Assembly (NCBI GenBank): GCA_036852015.1
Contig: JAANDG010000068.1
Span: 238,501-302,500, forward strand
DNA from: Pelodera strongyloides
Taxonomy: Eukaryota > Nematoda > Chromadorea > Rhabditida > Rhabditidae
DNA length: 64,000 nt
Direction of reading: 5' to 3'
A program made the position numbers and the translations under genes. Shown in pieces: positions 25,401-38,157 of the stretch; position 1 is the first letter of the stretch; every line of letters starts with the position of its first letter. The notes under the pieces were generated by a model that worked only from the letters and a program-made list of their open reading frames with translations, was not told where the DNA came from and ran no database searches.

Positions 25401-28400
25401 CTGATCTAACCTCAATTGTTTTTCAACTCGAAAACCCTGTGGCAAGATGTAATTCAGCTTAAACTGATCTTGCCCCTCTGTTTTCAACTCGAAAACCCTG
25501 TGGCAAGATGTAATTCAGCTTAAACTGATCTCACCTCATTGTTTTCAACTCGAAAACCCTGTGGCAAGATGTAATTCAGCTTAAACTGATCTCACCTCAT
25601 TGTTTTCAACTCGAAAACCCTGTGGCAAGATGTAATTCAGCTTAAACTGATCTCACCTCATTGTTTTCAACTCGAAAACCCTGTGGCAAGATGTAATTCA
25701 GCTTAAACTGATCTCACCTCATTGTTTTCAACTCGAAAACCCTGTGGCAAGATGTAATTCAGCTTAAACTGAACTGATCTCACCTCATTGTTTTCAACTC
25801 GAAAACCTGTGGCAAGATGTAATTCAGCTTAAACTGATCTCACCATTGTTTTCAACTCGAAAACCCTGTGGCAAGATGTAATTCAGCTTAAACTGATCTC
25901 ACCTCATTGTTTTCAACTCGAAAACCCTGTGGCAAGATGTAATTCAGCTTAAACTGATCTCACCTCATTGTTTTCAACTCGAAAACCCTGTGGCAAGATG
26001 TAATTCAGCTTAAACTGATCTCACCTCATTGTTTTCAACTCGAAAACCCTGTGGCAAGATGTAATTCAGCTTTGAACTGATCTCACCTCATTGTTTTCAA
26101 CTCGAAAACCCTGTGGCAAGATGTAATTCAGCTCAAACTGATCTCACCTCGTTGTTTTCAACTCGAAACCCCTGTGGCAAGATGTAATTCAGCTTAAACT
26201 GATCTCACCTCACTTGTTTTCAACTCGAAAACCCTGTGGCAAGATGTAATTCAGCTTAAACTGATCTTGCCCCTCTGTTTTCAACTCGAAAACCCTGTGG
26301 CAAGATGTAATTCAGCTTAAACTGATCTCACCTCACTGTTTTCAACTCGAAAACCCTGTGGCAAGATGTAATTCAGCTTAAACTGATCTCACCTCACTGT
26401 TTTCAACTCGAAAACCCTGTGGCAAGATGTAATTCAGCTTAAACTGATCTCACCCCTCTGTTTTCAACTCGAAAACCCTGTGGCAAGATGTAATTCAGCT
26501 TAAACTGATCTTGCCCCTCTGTTTTCAACTCGAAAACCCTGTGGCAAGATGTAATTCAGCTTAAAACTGATCTCACCTCACTGTTTTCAACTCGAAAAAA
26601 CCCTGTGGCAAGATGTATTCAGCTTTAAAAACTGATCTCACCTCATTGTTTTCAACTCGAAAACCCTGTGGCAAGATGTAATTCAGCTTAAACTGATCTT
26701 GCACCTCTTGTTTTCAACTCGAAAACCCTGTGGCAAGATGTAATTCAGCTTAAACTGATCTCACCTCATTGTTTTCAAACTCGAAAACCCTGTGGCAAGA
26801 TGTAAGCTTAATTAAACTGATCTCACCTCATTGTTTTCAACTCGAAAACCCTGTGGCAAGATGTAATTCAGCTTAAACATGATCTCACCTCACTGTTTTC
26901 AACTCGAAAACCCTGTGGCAAGATGTAATTCAGCTTAAAACTGATCTCACCTCATTGTTTTCACTCGAAAAACCCTGTGGCAAGATGTAATTCAGCTTAA
27001 ACTGATCTCACCTCTGGTTTTCAACTCGAAAACCCTGTGGCAAGATGTAATTCAGCTTAAACTGATCTCACCTCATGTTTTCAACTCGAAAACCCTGTGG
27101 CAAGATGTAATTCAGCTTAAAAAACTGATCTCACCCTCATTGTTTTCAACTCGAAAACCCTGTGGCAAGATGTAATTCAGCTTAAACTGATCTCACCTCT
27201 TGTTTTCAACTCGAAAAACCCTGTGGCAAGATGTAATTCAGCTTAAACTGATCTGCCTCTTGTTTTTCAATCGAAAACCCTGTGGCAAGATGTAATTCAG
27301 CTTAAACTGATCTCACCTCATTGTTTTCAACTCGAAAACCCTGTGGCAAGATGTAATTCAGCTTAAACTGATCTCACCTCACTGTTTTCAACTCGAAAAC
27401 CCTGTGGCAAGATGTAATTCAGCTTAAACTGATCTCACCTCATCTGTTTTCAACTCGAAAACCCTGTGGCAAGATGTAATTCAGCTTAAACTGATCTCAC
27501 CTCATTGTTTTCAACTCGAAAACCCTGTGGCTGTGTGGCAAGATGTAATTTCAGCTTAAACTGATCTCACCTCATTGTTTTCAACTCGAAAACCCTGTGG
27601 CAAGATGTAATTCAGCTTAAACTGATCTCCCCTCTGTTTTCAACTCGAAAACCTGTGGCAAGATGTAATTCAGCTTAAAATGATCTCACCTGTTTTCAAC
27701 TCGAAAACCATGTGGCAAGATGTAATTCAGCTTAAACTGATCTCACCTCACTGTTTTCAACTCGAAAACCCTGTGGCAAGATGTAATTCAGCTTAAACTG
27801 ATCTTGCCCCTCTGTTTTCAACTCGAAAACCCTGTGGCAAGATGTAATTCAGCTTAAACTGATCTCACCTCACTGTTTTCAACTCGAAAACCCTGTGGCA
27901 AGATGTAATTCAGCTTAAACTGATCTCACCTCATTGTTTTCAACTCGAAAACCCTGTGGCAAGATGTAATTCAGCTTAAACTGATCTCACCTCATTGTTT
28001 TCAACTCGAAAACCCTGTGGCAAGATGTAATTCAGCTTAAACTGATCTCACCTCATTGTTTTCAACAACTCGAAAACCCTGTGGCAAGATGTAATTCAGC
28101 TTAAAACTGATCTCACCACATTGTTTTCAACTCGAAAAAAACCCTGTGGCAAGATGTAATTCAGCTTTAAACTGATCTCACCTCATTGTTTTCAACTCGA
28201 AAACCCTGTGGCAAGATGTGTTTCAGCTTAAACTGATCTCACCTCATTGTTTTCAACTCGAAAACCCTGTGGCAAGATGTAATTCAGCTCAAACTGTGGC
28301 AACACTCACTTTTTCATCGAAAAACTGTGGCAAGATGTAACAGTTTAAAAATGCACCTCACTGTTTTCATCTCGAAAACCCTGTGGCAGATGTACTTCAG

Positions 28401-31400
28401 CTTAAACTGATCTCACCTCGTTGTTTCAACTCGAAAACCCTGTGGCAAGATGTAATTCAGTTTAAACTGATTTGCCCCTCACTGTTTTCAACTCGAAACC
28501 CTGTGGCAAGATGTATTTCAGTTAAACTGATCTCACCTCATTGTTTTCAACTCGAAAACCCTGTGGCAAGATGGTTAATTCAGCTTTAAACTGATCTCAC
28601 CTCATTGTTTTCAACTCGAAAACCCTGTGGCAAGATGTAATTCAGCTTAAACTGATCTCACCTCATTGTTTTCAACTCGAAAACCCTGTGGCAAGATGTA
28701 ATTCAGCTTAAAACTGATCTCAACCTCGTTGTTTCAACTCGAAAACCCTGTGGCAAGATGTAATTCAGTTTAAACTGATCTTGCCCCTCTGTTTTCAACT
28801 CGAAAACCCTGTGGCAAGATGTAATTCAGCTTAAACTGATCTCACCTCATTGTTTTCAACTCGAAAACCCTGTGGCAAGATGTAATTCAGCTTAAACTGA
28901 TCTCACCTCGTTGTTTTCAACTCGAAAACCCTGTGGCAAGATGTAATTCAGCTTAAACTGATCTCACCTCGTTGTTTTCAACTCCAAAACCCTGTGGCAA
29001 GATGTAATTCAGTTTAAACTGATCTTGCCCCTCTGTTTTCAACTCGAAAACCCTGTGGCAAGATGTAATTCAGCTTAAACTGATCTCACCTCATTGTTTT
29101 CAACTCGAAAACCCTGTGGCAAGATGTAATTCAGCTCAAACTGATCTCACCTCGTTGTTTTCAACTCGAAAACCCTGTGGCAAGATGTAATTCAGCTTAA
29201 ACTGATCTCACCTCATTGTTTTCAACTCGAAAACCCTGTGGCAAGATGTAATTCAGCTTAAACTGATCTCACCTCATTGTTTTCAACTGGAAAACCCTGT
29301 GGCAAGATGTAATTCAGCTTAAACTGATCTCACCTCATTGTTTTCAACTCGAAAACCCTGTGGCAAGATGTGTAATTCAGCTTAAACTGATCTCACCTCA
29401 TGTTTTCAACTCGAAAACCCTGTGGCAAGATGTAATTTCAGCTTAAACTGATCTCACTCATTGTTTTCAAAACCGAAAACCCTGTGGCAAGATGTAATTC
29501 AGCTTAAAACTGATCTCACCTCATGTTTTCAACTCGAAAACCCTGTGGCAAAGATGTATTTCAGCTTAAACTGATCTCACCACTGTTTTCAACTCGAAAA
29601 CCCTGTGGCAAGATGTAATTCAGCTTAAACTGATCTCACCTCATTGTTTTCAACTCGAAAACCCTGTGGCAAGATGTAATTCAGCTTAAACTGATCTCAC
29701 CCTCTGTTTTCAACTCGAAAACCCTGTGGCAAGATGTAATTCAGCTTAAAATGATCTCACCTCATTGTTTTCAACTCGAAAAACCCTGTGGCAAGATGTA
29801 ATTCAGCTTAAAACTGATCTCACCTCATTGTTTTCAACTCGAAACCCTGTTGGGCAAGATGTAATTCAGCTTAAACTGATCTCACCTCGTTGTTTTCAAC
29901 GTGCAAGATGTAATCCTGAACTTTTGTTTTCAACTCGAAACGTGGCAAGATGTAATCAGTTTAAAACTGATCTCCCCTTGTTTTCAACTCGAAAACCCTG
30001 TGGCAAGATGTAATTTAGCTTAAACTGATCTTGCCCCTCTGTTTTCAACTCGAAAACCCTGTGGCAAGATGTAATTCAGTTTAAACTGATCTTGCCCCTC
30101 TGTTTTCAACTCGAAAACCCTGTGGCAAGATGTAATTCAGCTTAAAGGGAATATGTACGCCCTTTTTGAAGTTAAGCTGTGTTGATAGAATGTATGTTCC
30201 CCATTAAGGAAACAATAACAAAAGTTGTTCAAAGATCCCCAGTTAGCAGAAAATAAACCACAAAGTTCATCCTTTCCATAGTAAACGCGTCACTTGAGAC
30301 TTGAGACGATGCCATACATCGACGGGGTCAATGGAAATTTTTTCAAATATACATACAGATATCGTGAAATTGCATTACTCAGAGACATATTTGCATGCAA
30401 ATTCGAATATTCACATTTGCATATTCAGCCGCCTATTTAAAGTCACGTCTGGTTTGGAAACTCTAGTTTTGCGTGTGTTTTGCGCATTTTGAGTGCCTAC
30501 ATATTCGCTTTAAACTGATCTCACCTCATTGTTTTCAACTCGAAAACCCTGTGGCAAGATGTAATTCAGCTTAAACTGATCTCACCTCATTGTTTTCAAC
30601 TCGAAAACCCTGTGGCAAGATGTAATTCAGCTTAAACTGATCTCACCTCATTGTTTTCAACTCGAAAACCCTGTGGCAAGATGTAATTCAGCTTAAACTG
30701 ATCTCGAAAACTCGAAAACCCTGTGGCAAGATGTAATTCAGTTTAAACTGATCTTGCCCCTCTGTTTTCAACTCGAAAACCCTGTGGCAAGATGTAATTC
30801 AGTTTAAACTGATCTCACTTCATTGTTTTCAACTCGAAAACCCTGTGGCAAGATGTAATTCAGCTTAAACTGATCTCACCTCATTGTTTTCAACTCGAAA
30901 ACCCTGTGGCAAGATGTAATTCAGCTCAAACTGATCTCACCTCGTTGTTTTCAACTCGAAAACCCTGTGGCAAGATGTAATTCAGCTTTAACTGATCTCA
31001 CCTCACTCTTTTCAACTCGAAAACCCTGTGGCAAGATGTAATTCAGCTTAAACGGATCTTGCCCCTCTGTTTTCAACTCGAAAACCCTGTGGCAAGATGT
31101 AATTCAGCTTAAACTGATCTCACCTCATTGTTTTCAACTCGAAAACCCTGGGAAGATGTAATTCAGATTAAACTGATCTCACCTCATTGTTTTCAACTCG
31201 AAAACCCTGTGGCAAGATGTAATTCAGCTTAAACTGATCTCACCTCACTGTTTTCAACTCGAAAACCCTGTGGCAAGATGTAATTCAGCTTAAACTGATC
31301 TCACCTCACTGTTTTCAACTCGAAAACCCTGTGGCAAGATGTAATTCAGCTTAAACTGATCTCACCTCTGTTTTCAACTCGAAAACCCTGTGGCAAGATG

Positions 31401-34400
31401 TAATTCAGCTTAAACGGATCTTGCCCCTCTGTTTTCAACTCGAAAACCCTGTGGCAAGATGTAATTCAGCTTAAACTGATCTCACCTCACTGTTTTCAAC
31501 TCGAAAACCCTGTGGCAAGATGTAATTCAGCTTAAACTGATCTCACCTCACTGTTTTCAACTCGAAAACCCTGTGGCAAGATGTAATTCAGCTTAAACTG
31601 ATCTCACCTCATTGTTTTCAACTCGAAACCCTGTGGCACAGATGTATTCAGCTCAAACTGATCTCACCTCGTTGTTTTCAACTCGAAAACCCTGTGGCAA
31701 GATGTAATTCAGCTTTAACTGATCTCACCTCACTCTTTTCAACTCGAAAAACCTGTGGCAAGATGTATTCAGTTTAAACGATCTTGCTTGTTTTCAACTC
31801 GAAACCCTGTGGCAAGATGTAATTCAGCTTAAACTGATCTCACCTCAATTGTTTTCAACTCGAAAAACCCTGTGGCAAGATGTAATTCAGCTTAAACTGA
31901 TCTCACCTCACTGTTTTCAACTCGAAAACCCTGTGGCAAGATGTAATTCAGCTTAAACTGATCTCAACCACTGTTTTCAACTCGAAAAACCCTGTGGCAA
32001 GATGTAATTCAGCTTAAACTGATCTCACCTCACTGTTTTCAACTCGAAAACCCTGTGGCAAGATGTAATTCAGCTTAAACTGATCTCACCTCACTGTTTT
32101 CAACTCGAAAACCCTGTGGCAAGATGTAATTCAGCTTAAACTGATCTCACCTCATTGTTTTCAACTCGAAAACCCTGTGGCAAGATGTAATTCAGCTTAA
32201 ACTGATCTCACCTCATTGTTTTCAACTAGAAAACCCTGTGACAAGATGTAATTCAGCTTAAACTGATCTCACCTCGTTGTTTTCAACTCGAAAACCCTGT
32301 GGCAAGATGTAATTCAGCTTAAACTGATCTCACCTCATTGTTTTCAACTCGAAAACCCTGTGGCAAGATGTAATTCAGCTTAAACTGATCTCACCTCGTT
32401 GTTTTCAACTCGAAAACCCTGTGGCAAGATGTAATTCAGTTTAAACTGATCTTGCCCCTCTGTTTTCAACCTTGTTTTCAACTCGAAGAACCCTGTGGCA
32501 AGATGTAATTCAGTTTAAACTGATCTCACCTGTTTTCAACTCGAAAACCCTGTGGCAAGATGTATTTAGCTTAAACTGATCTTGCCCCTCTGTTTCAAAC
32601 TCGAAAAACCCCCCTCTGTTTTCAACTCGAAAACCCTGTGGCAAGATGTAATTCAGCTTAAAGGGAATATGTACGCCCTTTTTGAAGTTAAGCTGTGTTG
32701 ATAGAATGTATGTTCCCCATTAAGGAAACAATAACAAAAGTTGTTCAAAGATCCCCAGTTAGCAGAAAATAAACCACAAAGTTCATCCTTTCCATAGTAA
32801 ACGCGTCACTTGAGACTTGAGACGATGCCATACATCGACGGGGTCAATGGAAATTTTTTCAAATATACATACAGATATCGTGAAATTGCATTACTCAGAG
32901 ACATATTTGCATGCAAATTCGAATATTCTTCACATTTGATTCAGCCGCCTATTTAAAGTCACGTCTGGTTTGGAAACTCTAGTTTTGCGTGTGTTTTGCA
33001 TTTTGAGTGCCTACATATTCGCTTTAAACTGATCTCACCTCATTGTTTTCAACTCGAAAACCCTCATTGTTTTCAACTCGAAACCCTGTGGCAAGATGTA
33101 ATTCAGCTTAAACTGATCTCACCTCATTGTTTTCAACTCGAAAACCCTGTGGCAAGATGTAATTCAGCTTAAACTGATTTCATTTTTCCACACCCTGTGG
33201 CCCTTAAACTGATCTCGAAAACTCGAAAACCCTGTGGCAAGATGTAATTCAGTTTAACTGATTTGCCCTGTTTTCAACTCGAAAACCCTGTGGCAAGATG
33301 TAATTCAGTTTAAAAACTGATCTCACTTCATTGTTTTCAACTCGAAAACCCTGTGGCAAGATGTAATTCAGCTTAAACTGATCTCACTCATGTGTTTCAA
33401 CTCGAAAACCCTGTGGCAAGATGTAATTCAGCTCAAACTGATCTCACCTCGTTGTTTTTTCAACTCGAAAACCCTGTGGCAAGATGTAATTCAGCTTTAA
33501 CTGATCTCACCTCACTCTTTTCAACTCGAAAACCCTGTGGCAAGATGTAATTCAGCTTAAACGGATCTTGCCCCTCTGTTTTCAACTCGAAAACCCTGTG
33601 GCAAGATGTAATTCAGCTTAAACTGATCTCACCTCATTGTTTTCAACTCGAAAAACCCTGTGGCAAGATGTAATTCAGATTAACTGATCTCACCTTTTTC
33701 AACTCGAAAACCCTGTGGTAATTCAGCTTAAACTGATCTCACCTCACTGTTTTCAACTCGAAAACCCTGTGGCAAGATGTAATTCAGCTTAAACTGATCT
33801 CACCTCACTGTTTTCAACTCGAAAAAAACCCTGTGGCAAGATGTAATTCAGCTTTAAAACTGATCTCACCTCACTGTTTTCAACTCGAAAACCCTGTGGC
33901 AAGATTTAATTCAGCTTAAACTGATCTTGCCCCCTGTTTTCAACTCGAAAAAACCCTGTGGCAAGATGTAATTCAGCTTAAACTGATCTCCCTCTGTTTC
34001 AACTCGAAACCCTGTGGCAAGATGTAATTCAGCTTAAAATGATCTCACCTCACTGTTTTCAACTCGAAAACCCTGTGGCAAGATGTAATTCAGCTAAACT
34101 GATCTCACCTCACTGTTTTAACTCGAAAAACCCGTGGCAAGATGTAATCAGCTCAAACTGATCTCACCTCGTTGTTTTCAACTCGAAAACCCTGTGGCAA
34201 GATGTAATTCAGCTTTAAACTGATCTCACCTCACTCTTTTCAACTCGAAACCCTGTGGCAAGATGTAATCAGCTTAAACGGATCTTGCCCCTCTGTTTTC
34301 AACTCGAAAACCCTGTGGCAAGATGTAATTCAGCTTAAACTGATCTCACCTCATTGTTTCAACTCGAAAACCCTGTGGCAAGATGTAATCAGCTTAAACT

Positions 34401-37400
34401 GATCTCACCTCACTGTTTTCAACTCGAAAACCCGTTCAATTCAGAAAACGATCCCAAAACCTTTTCAACTCGAAAACTGTGTGGCAAGATGTAATTCAGC
34501 TTAAACTGATCTCACCTCACTGTTTTCAACTCGAAAACCCTGTGGCAAGATGTAATTCAGCTAAACTGATCTCACCTCATGTTTTCAACTCGAAAACCCT
34601 GTGTGGCAAGATGTAATTCAGCTTAAACTGATTCACCTCATTGTTTTCAACTCGAAAACCCTGTGGCAAGATGTAATTCAGCTTAAACTGATCTCACCTC
34701 ATTGTTTTTCAACCGAAAAACCCTGTGGCAAGATGTAATTCAGCTTAAACTGATCTCACCTCATGTTTTCAACTCGAAAACCCTGTGGCAAGATGTAATT
34801 CAGCTTAAACTGATCTCACCTCATTGTTTTCAACTCGAAAACCCTGTGGCAAGATGTAATTCAGCTTAAACTGATCTCACCTTTCTTGTGGGCAAAGATT
34901 TCAGTCACGTTTTCAACTCGAAAACCCTGTGGCAAGATGTAATTCAGCTTAAACTGATCTTGCACCTCATGTTTTCAACTCGAAAACCCTGTGGCAAGAT
35001 GTAATTCAGCTTAAACTGATCTCACCTCATTGTTTTCAACTCGAAAACCCTGTGGCAAGATGTAATTCAGCTTTTCAAACTGATCTCACCTCTGTTTTCA
35101 ACTCGAAAACCCTGTGGCAAGATGTAATTCAGCTTAAACTGATCTCACCTCACTGTTTTCAACTCGAAAACCCTGTGGCAAGATGTAATTCAGCTTAAAC
35201 TGATCTCACCTCGTTGTTTTCAACTCGAAAACCCTGTGGCAAGATGTAATTCAGTTTAAACTGATCTTGCCCCTCTGTTTTCAACTCGAAAACCCTGTGG
35301 CAAGATGTAATTCAGTTTAAACTGATCTCACCTCATTGTTTTCAACTCGAAAACCCTGTGGCAAGATGTAATTCAGCTTAAACTGATCTCACCTCATTGT
35401 TTTCAACTCGAAAACCCTGTGGCAAGATGTAATTCAGCTTAAACTGATCTCACCTCACTTGTTTTCAACTCGAAAACCCTGTGGCAAGATGTAATTCAGC
35501 TTAAACTGATCTCACCCAATGTTTTCAACTCGAAAACCCTGTGGCAAGATGTATTCAGCAAACTGATCTCACCACGTTGTTTTCAACTCGAAAACCCTGT
35601 GGCAAGATGTAATTCAGTTTAAACTGATCTTGCCCCTCTGTTTTCAACTCGAAAACCCTGTGGCAAGATGTAATTCAGCTTAAACTGATCTCACCTCATT
35701 GTTTTCAACTCGAAAACCCTGTGGCAAGATGTAATTAGCTTAAACTGATCTCACCTCACTGTTTTCAACTCGAAAACCCTGTGGCAAGATGTAATTCAGC
35801 TTAAACGGATCTTGCCCCTCTGTTTTCAACTCGAAAACCCCTGTGGCAAGCAAAAACTCAGTTAAAACTGATGTGGCAAGATGTAATTCAGCTCAAACTG
35901 ATCGCAACTGTTTTCAAAAACCCTGTGGCAAGATGTAATTCAGCTTAAACTGATCTCACCTCACTGTTTTCAACTCGAAAACCCTGTGGCAAGATGTAAT
36001 TCAGCTTAAACTGATCTCACCTCACTGTTTTCAACTCGAAAACCCTGTGGCAAGATGTAATTCAGCTTAAACGGATCTTACCCCTCTGTTTTCAACTCGA
36101 AAACCCTGTGGCAAGATGTATTTTCAGTAAAACCTGGGTTTTCAACTCGAAAATGGCTGTTTCAGCCTCCCTTTTCACTCGAAAACCCTTTTCAACTGAT
36201 CTCACCTCATTGTTTTCAACTCGAAAACCCTGTGGCAAGATGTAATTCAGCTTAAACTGATCTCACCTCACTGTTTTCAACTCGAAAACCCTGTGGCAAG
36301 ATGTAATTCAGCTTAAACTGATCTCACCTCACTGTTTTCAACTCGAAAACCCTGTGGCAAGATGTAATTCAGCTTAAACGGATCTTGCCCCTCTGTTTTC
36401 AACTCGAAAACCCTGTGGCAAGATGTAATTCAGCTTAAACTGATCTCACCTCATTGTTTTCAACTCGAAAACCCTGGGAAGATGTAATTCAGCTTAAACT
36501 GATCTCACCTCGTTGTTTTCAACGCGAAAACCCTATGGCAAGATGTAATTCAGCTTAAACTGATCTCACCTCACTGTTTTCAACTCGAAAACCCTGTGGC
36601 AAGATGTAATTCAGCTTAAACTGATCTCACCTCACTGTTTCAACTCGAAAACCCTGTGGCAAGATGTAGTTCAGCTTAAGCCTTTTCAACTCGAAAACCC
36701 TGTGGCATCACAACGGATCCCTCTGTTTTCAATCGAAATGTGCAAGATGTATTTCAGCTTAAACGCCCCTGTTCAACTCGAAAAACCTGTGGCAAGATGT
36801 AATTCAGCTTAAACTGATCTCGAAAAACCTGTGGCAAGATGTAATTCAGCTTAAACTATCTCACCTCATGTTTTCAACTCGAAAACCCTGTGGCAAGATG
36901 TAATTCAGCTAAACTGATCTCACCTCACTGTTTTCAACTCGAAAACCATGTGGCAAGATGTAATTCAGCTTAAACTGATCTCACCTCATTGTTTTCAACT
37001 CGAAAACCCTGTGGCAAGATGTAATTCAGCTTAAACTGATCTCACCTCATTGTTTTCAACTCGAAAACCCTGTGGCAAGATGTAATTCAGCTTAAACTGA
37101 TCTCACCTCATTGTTTTCAACGCGAAAACCCTGTGGCAAGATGTAATTCAGCTTAAACTGATTCCACATTGAGAAATTAACGCTTTTGGATTTGTGAATT
37201 TCAGTCCGATTCTGTCTGCGCTCGTCTGTTTACTGTACGAATACTACACTCCCCTAGCGTTCCCTGGCTTTTTGTAATTTTCAGCATTTCGTAATTTGTT
37301 ATTTTCAGATCCCCATACGATCGGATAAGCGTGGATGGCCGTCGTCCCATTGTGGCAGGATCAACGAATAGTGTGATTTTGGCAAGGTTGGCTCAATTTG

Positions 37401-38157
37401 AAAGAGTATTATTTTGAAAAGGTTTATTTGATCGTATGACGCTGGTCGTGATTGCATACGCCAGCGTTTCTTTGGTATCCCCTCCACTGACTTGTTATGG
37501 GGTTTGCAAGTATGCCCGATGTTCCTTGCAAGTATCGAAAAATTTACCGTATCTTGGCACTACACGAGAATATCTACAGGCAGTTTTACGGTCGATCGTC
37601 ACGGGACCATTTTTTGTTCACATCTCTTCTCGCTTTGTTACTACGTGGCGCCTTTTCTATAATGTGGATAACTTTCAAAGGTGTATTCAAAATTTACACG
37701 ATTTTGTGAATTTATTGGGGTTTGCAAGTATGCCCGATTTTCCTTGCAAGTATCGAAAAATTTACCGTATCTTGGCACTACACGAACATATCTACAGGCA
37801 GTTTTTACGACCGATCGCCACGGGACCATTTGTCCGACAAATGATTTGCTTTGTTGGCGGATTTTCTATAGTGTGGATGTGTCAAAGTTACGGTAAATTG
37901 GTGTTAAAAGCACACGATTTTGCGAATTGATACTTGCAAGGAAAACTCGCGGTTTTTGGCATACTTGCAAACCCCATATACTTGCAAGGAAAACTCGCGG
38001 TTTGGCATACTTGCAAACCCCATTAGTGAATTTGGTTATAAGTTCTGTGTAATGAATTGTTTCACTTTTCTTCTTTAGATTCTTTGATTCTGCGATAGAC
38101 CGAGTCCGTGCCCCAGTCAATGATCGAAGGAGAAAGGTGATTTGGAGTGGAAACTGA
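16407..38157 (+). CDS. RABL3: RABL3 small GTPase with an 18.9-kb intron
   Basis: Rab-like GTPase 3, 207 aa (human 236), 7 exons with matching phases: 16407-16504 (P-loop GDCAVGKT), 16830-16894 (switch 1 region), 17079-17188 (FDIGG, equal to human WDVGG; ends AAGAII), 17659-17738 (LHDLSNSKTEENLWQW, equal to VHDLTNKKSSQNLRRW), 18310-18423 (NIPVLIVGTHADQ, the N/TKxD-type motif as GTHADQ; human GTKLDQ), 37309-37386 (VAGSTNSVILAR, equal to AAGSSNAVKLSR), 38079-38157 (FFDSAIDRVRAPVNDRRRK, stop TGA). The ATG at 16407 is taken; a second in-frame Met is two codons later. The protein is shorter than human after helix 5. The intron between exons 5 and 6 is filled by a minisatellite, so full pre-mRNA synthesis must cross it. 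Confidence 0.93.
17359..17379. repeat. CT microsatellite
   Basis: Short (CT)n run in RABL3 intron 3, about ten dinucleotides. Confidence 0.85.
17829..18081. mobile_element. Palindromic MITE in RABL3 intron 4 (253 bp)
   Basis: Terminal inverted repeats GCATTCGAGATGGGCATTTT (left) and the complement of GCATTCGAGATGGACATTTT (right). A second inner inverted pair (GGTTCGAGATGGACCACC against GGTGTCCACCTCGAACCACC) and matching pyrimidine/purine tracts with TTTCCGGAAAA let almost the whole element form a hairpin. No coding capacity. Confidence 0.85.
30146..30509. mobile_element. TTAA-inserted MITE inside the minisatellite, copy 1
   Basis: 364-bp element placed exactly at the TTAA of a minisatellite unit (ATTCAGC-TTAA-ACTGATC). 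TTAA is present on both sides (30142-30145, 30510-30513). Terminal inverted repeats: AGGGAATATGTACGCCCT at left; complement of AGCGAATATGTAGGCACT at right. No coding capacity. Confidence 0.93.
32662..33023. mobile_element. TTAA-inserted MITE inside the minisatellite, copy 2
   Basis: Second, nearly identical copy (362 bp) with TTAA at 32658-32661 and 33024-33027. Flanking units share the same rare variants as copy 1 (for example GATCTCGAAAACTCGAAAAC about 190 bp downstream in both), so it arose by duplication of a ~2.5-kb array block, not by a second insertion. Confidence 0.9.
37496..38026. mobile_element. Duplicated or nested TIR element in RABL3 intron 6
   Basis: Two direct copies of a ~220-bp left part, each starting GGGGTTTGCAAGTATGCCCG (37499 and 37719), are followed by two copies of an inverted right end (CATACTTGCAAACCCCAT, ending near 37978 and 38024). 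Head-head-tail-tail order suggests insertion of one element copy into another, or unequal duplication. Lies between RABL3 exons 6 and 7; the reading frames it contains are not credible genes. Confidence 0.8.

Larger units (their letters stand above)
18476..37171. repeat. 61-bp minisatellite array filling RABL3 intron 5
   Basis: Direct tandem array of a ~61-bp unit: TTTTCAACTCGAAAACCCTG, TGGCAAGATGTAATTCAGCT, TAAACTGATC plus a variable end (TCACCTCATTG, TTGCCCCTCTG, or the 2-bp shorter TCCTCATTG). About 18.7 kb, roughly 300 units, interrupted by two MITE copies (30146-30509, 32662-33023). Each unit carries two dyads, GTTTTC-AACTC-GAAAAC and TCAG-CTTAAA-CTGA. Units in 18.5-24.3 kb are very regular; those from 24.4 to 37.1 kb carry many small indels and broken units (for example 28285-28370, 32560-32630, 34430-34470, 36690-36780), which may be sequence-quality effects. 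Confidence 0.98.

Noticed and set aside
28383..30013. Open frames through minisatellite units
   Set aside because: They arise where indels keep 61-bp units in frame; the translated repeats have no start context and differ between blocks.
18476..37171. CRISPR-like array
   Set aside because: The repeats are contiguous ~61-bp tandem units without unique spacers, in a eukaryotic intron; variation is between unit types, so it is a minisatellite.
37436..37930. 164-residue open frame in RABL3 intron 6
   Set aside because: It runs through the duplicated TIR element and repeats itself; no protein family features, and it sits between two confirmed RABL3 exons.
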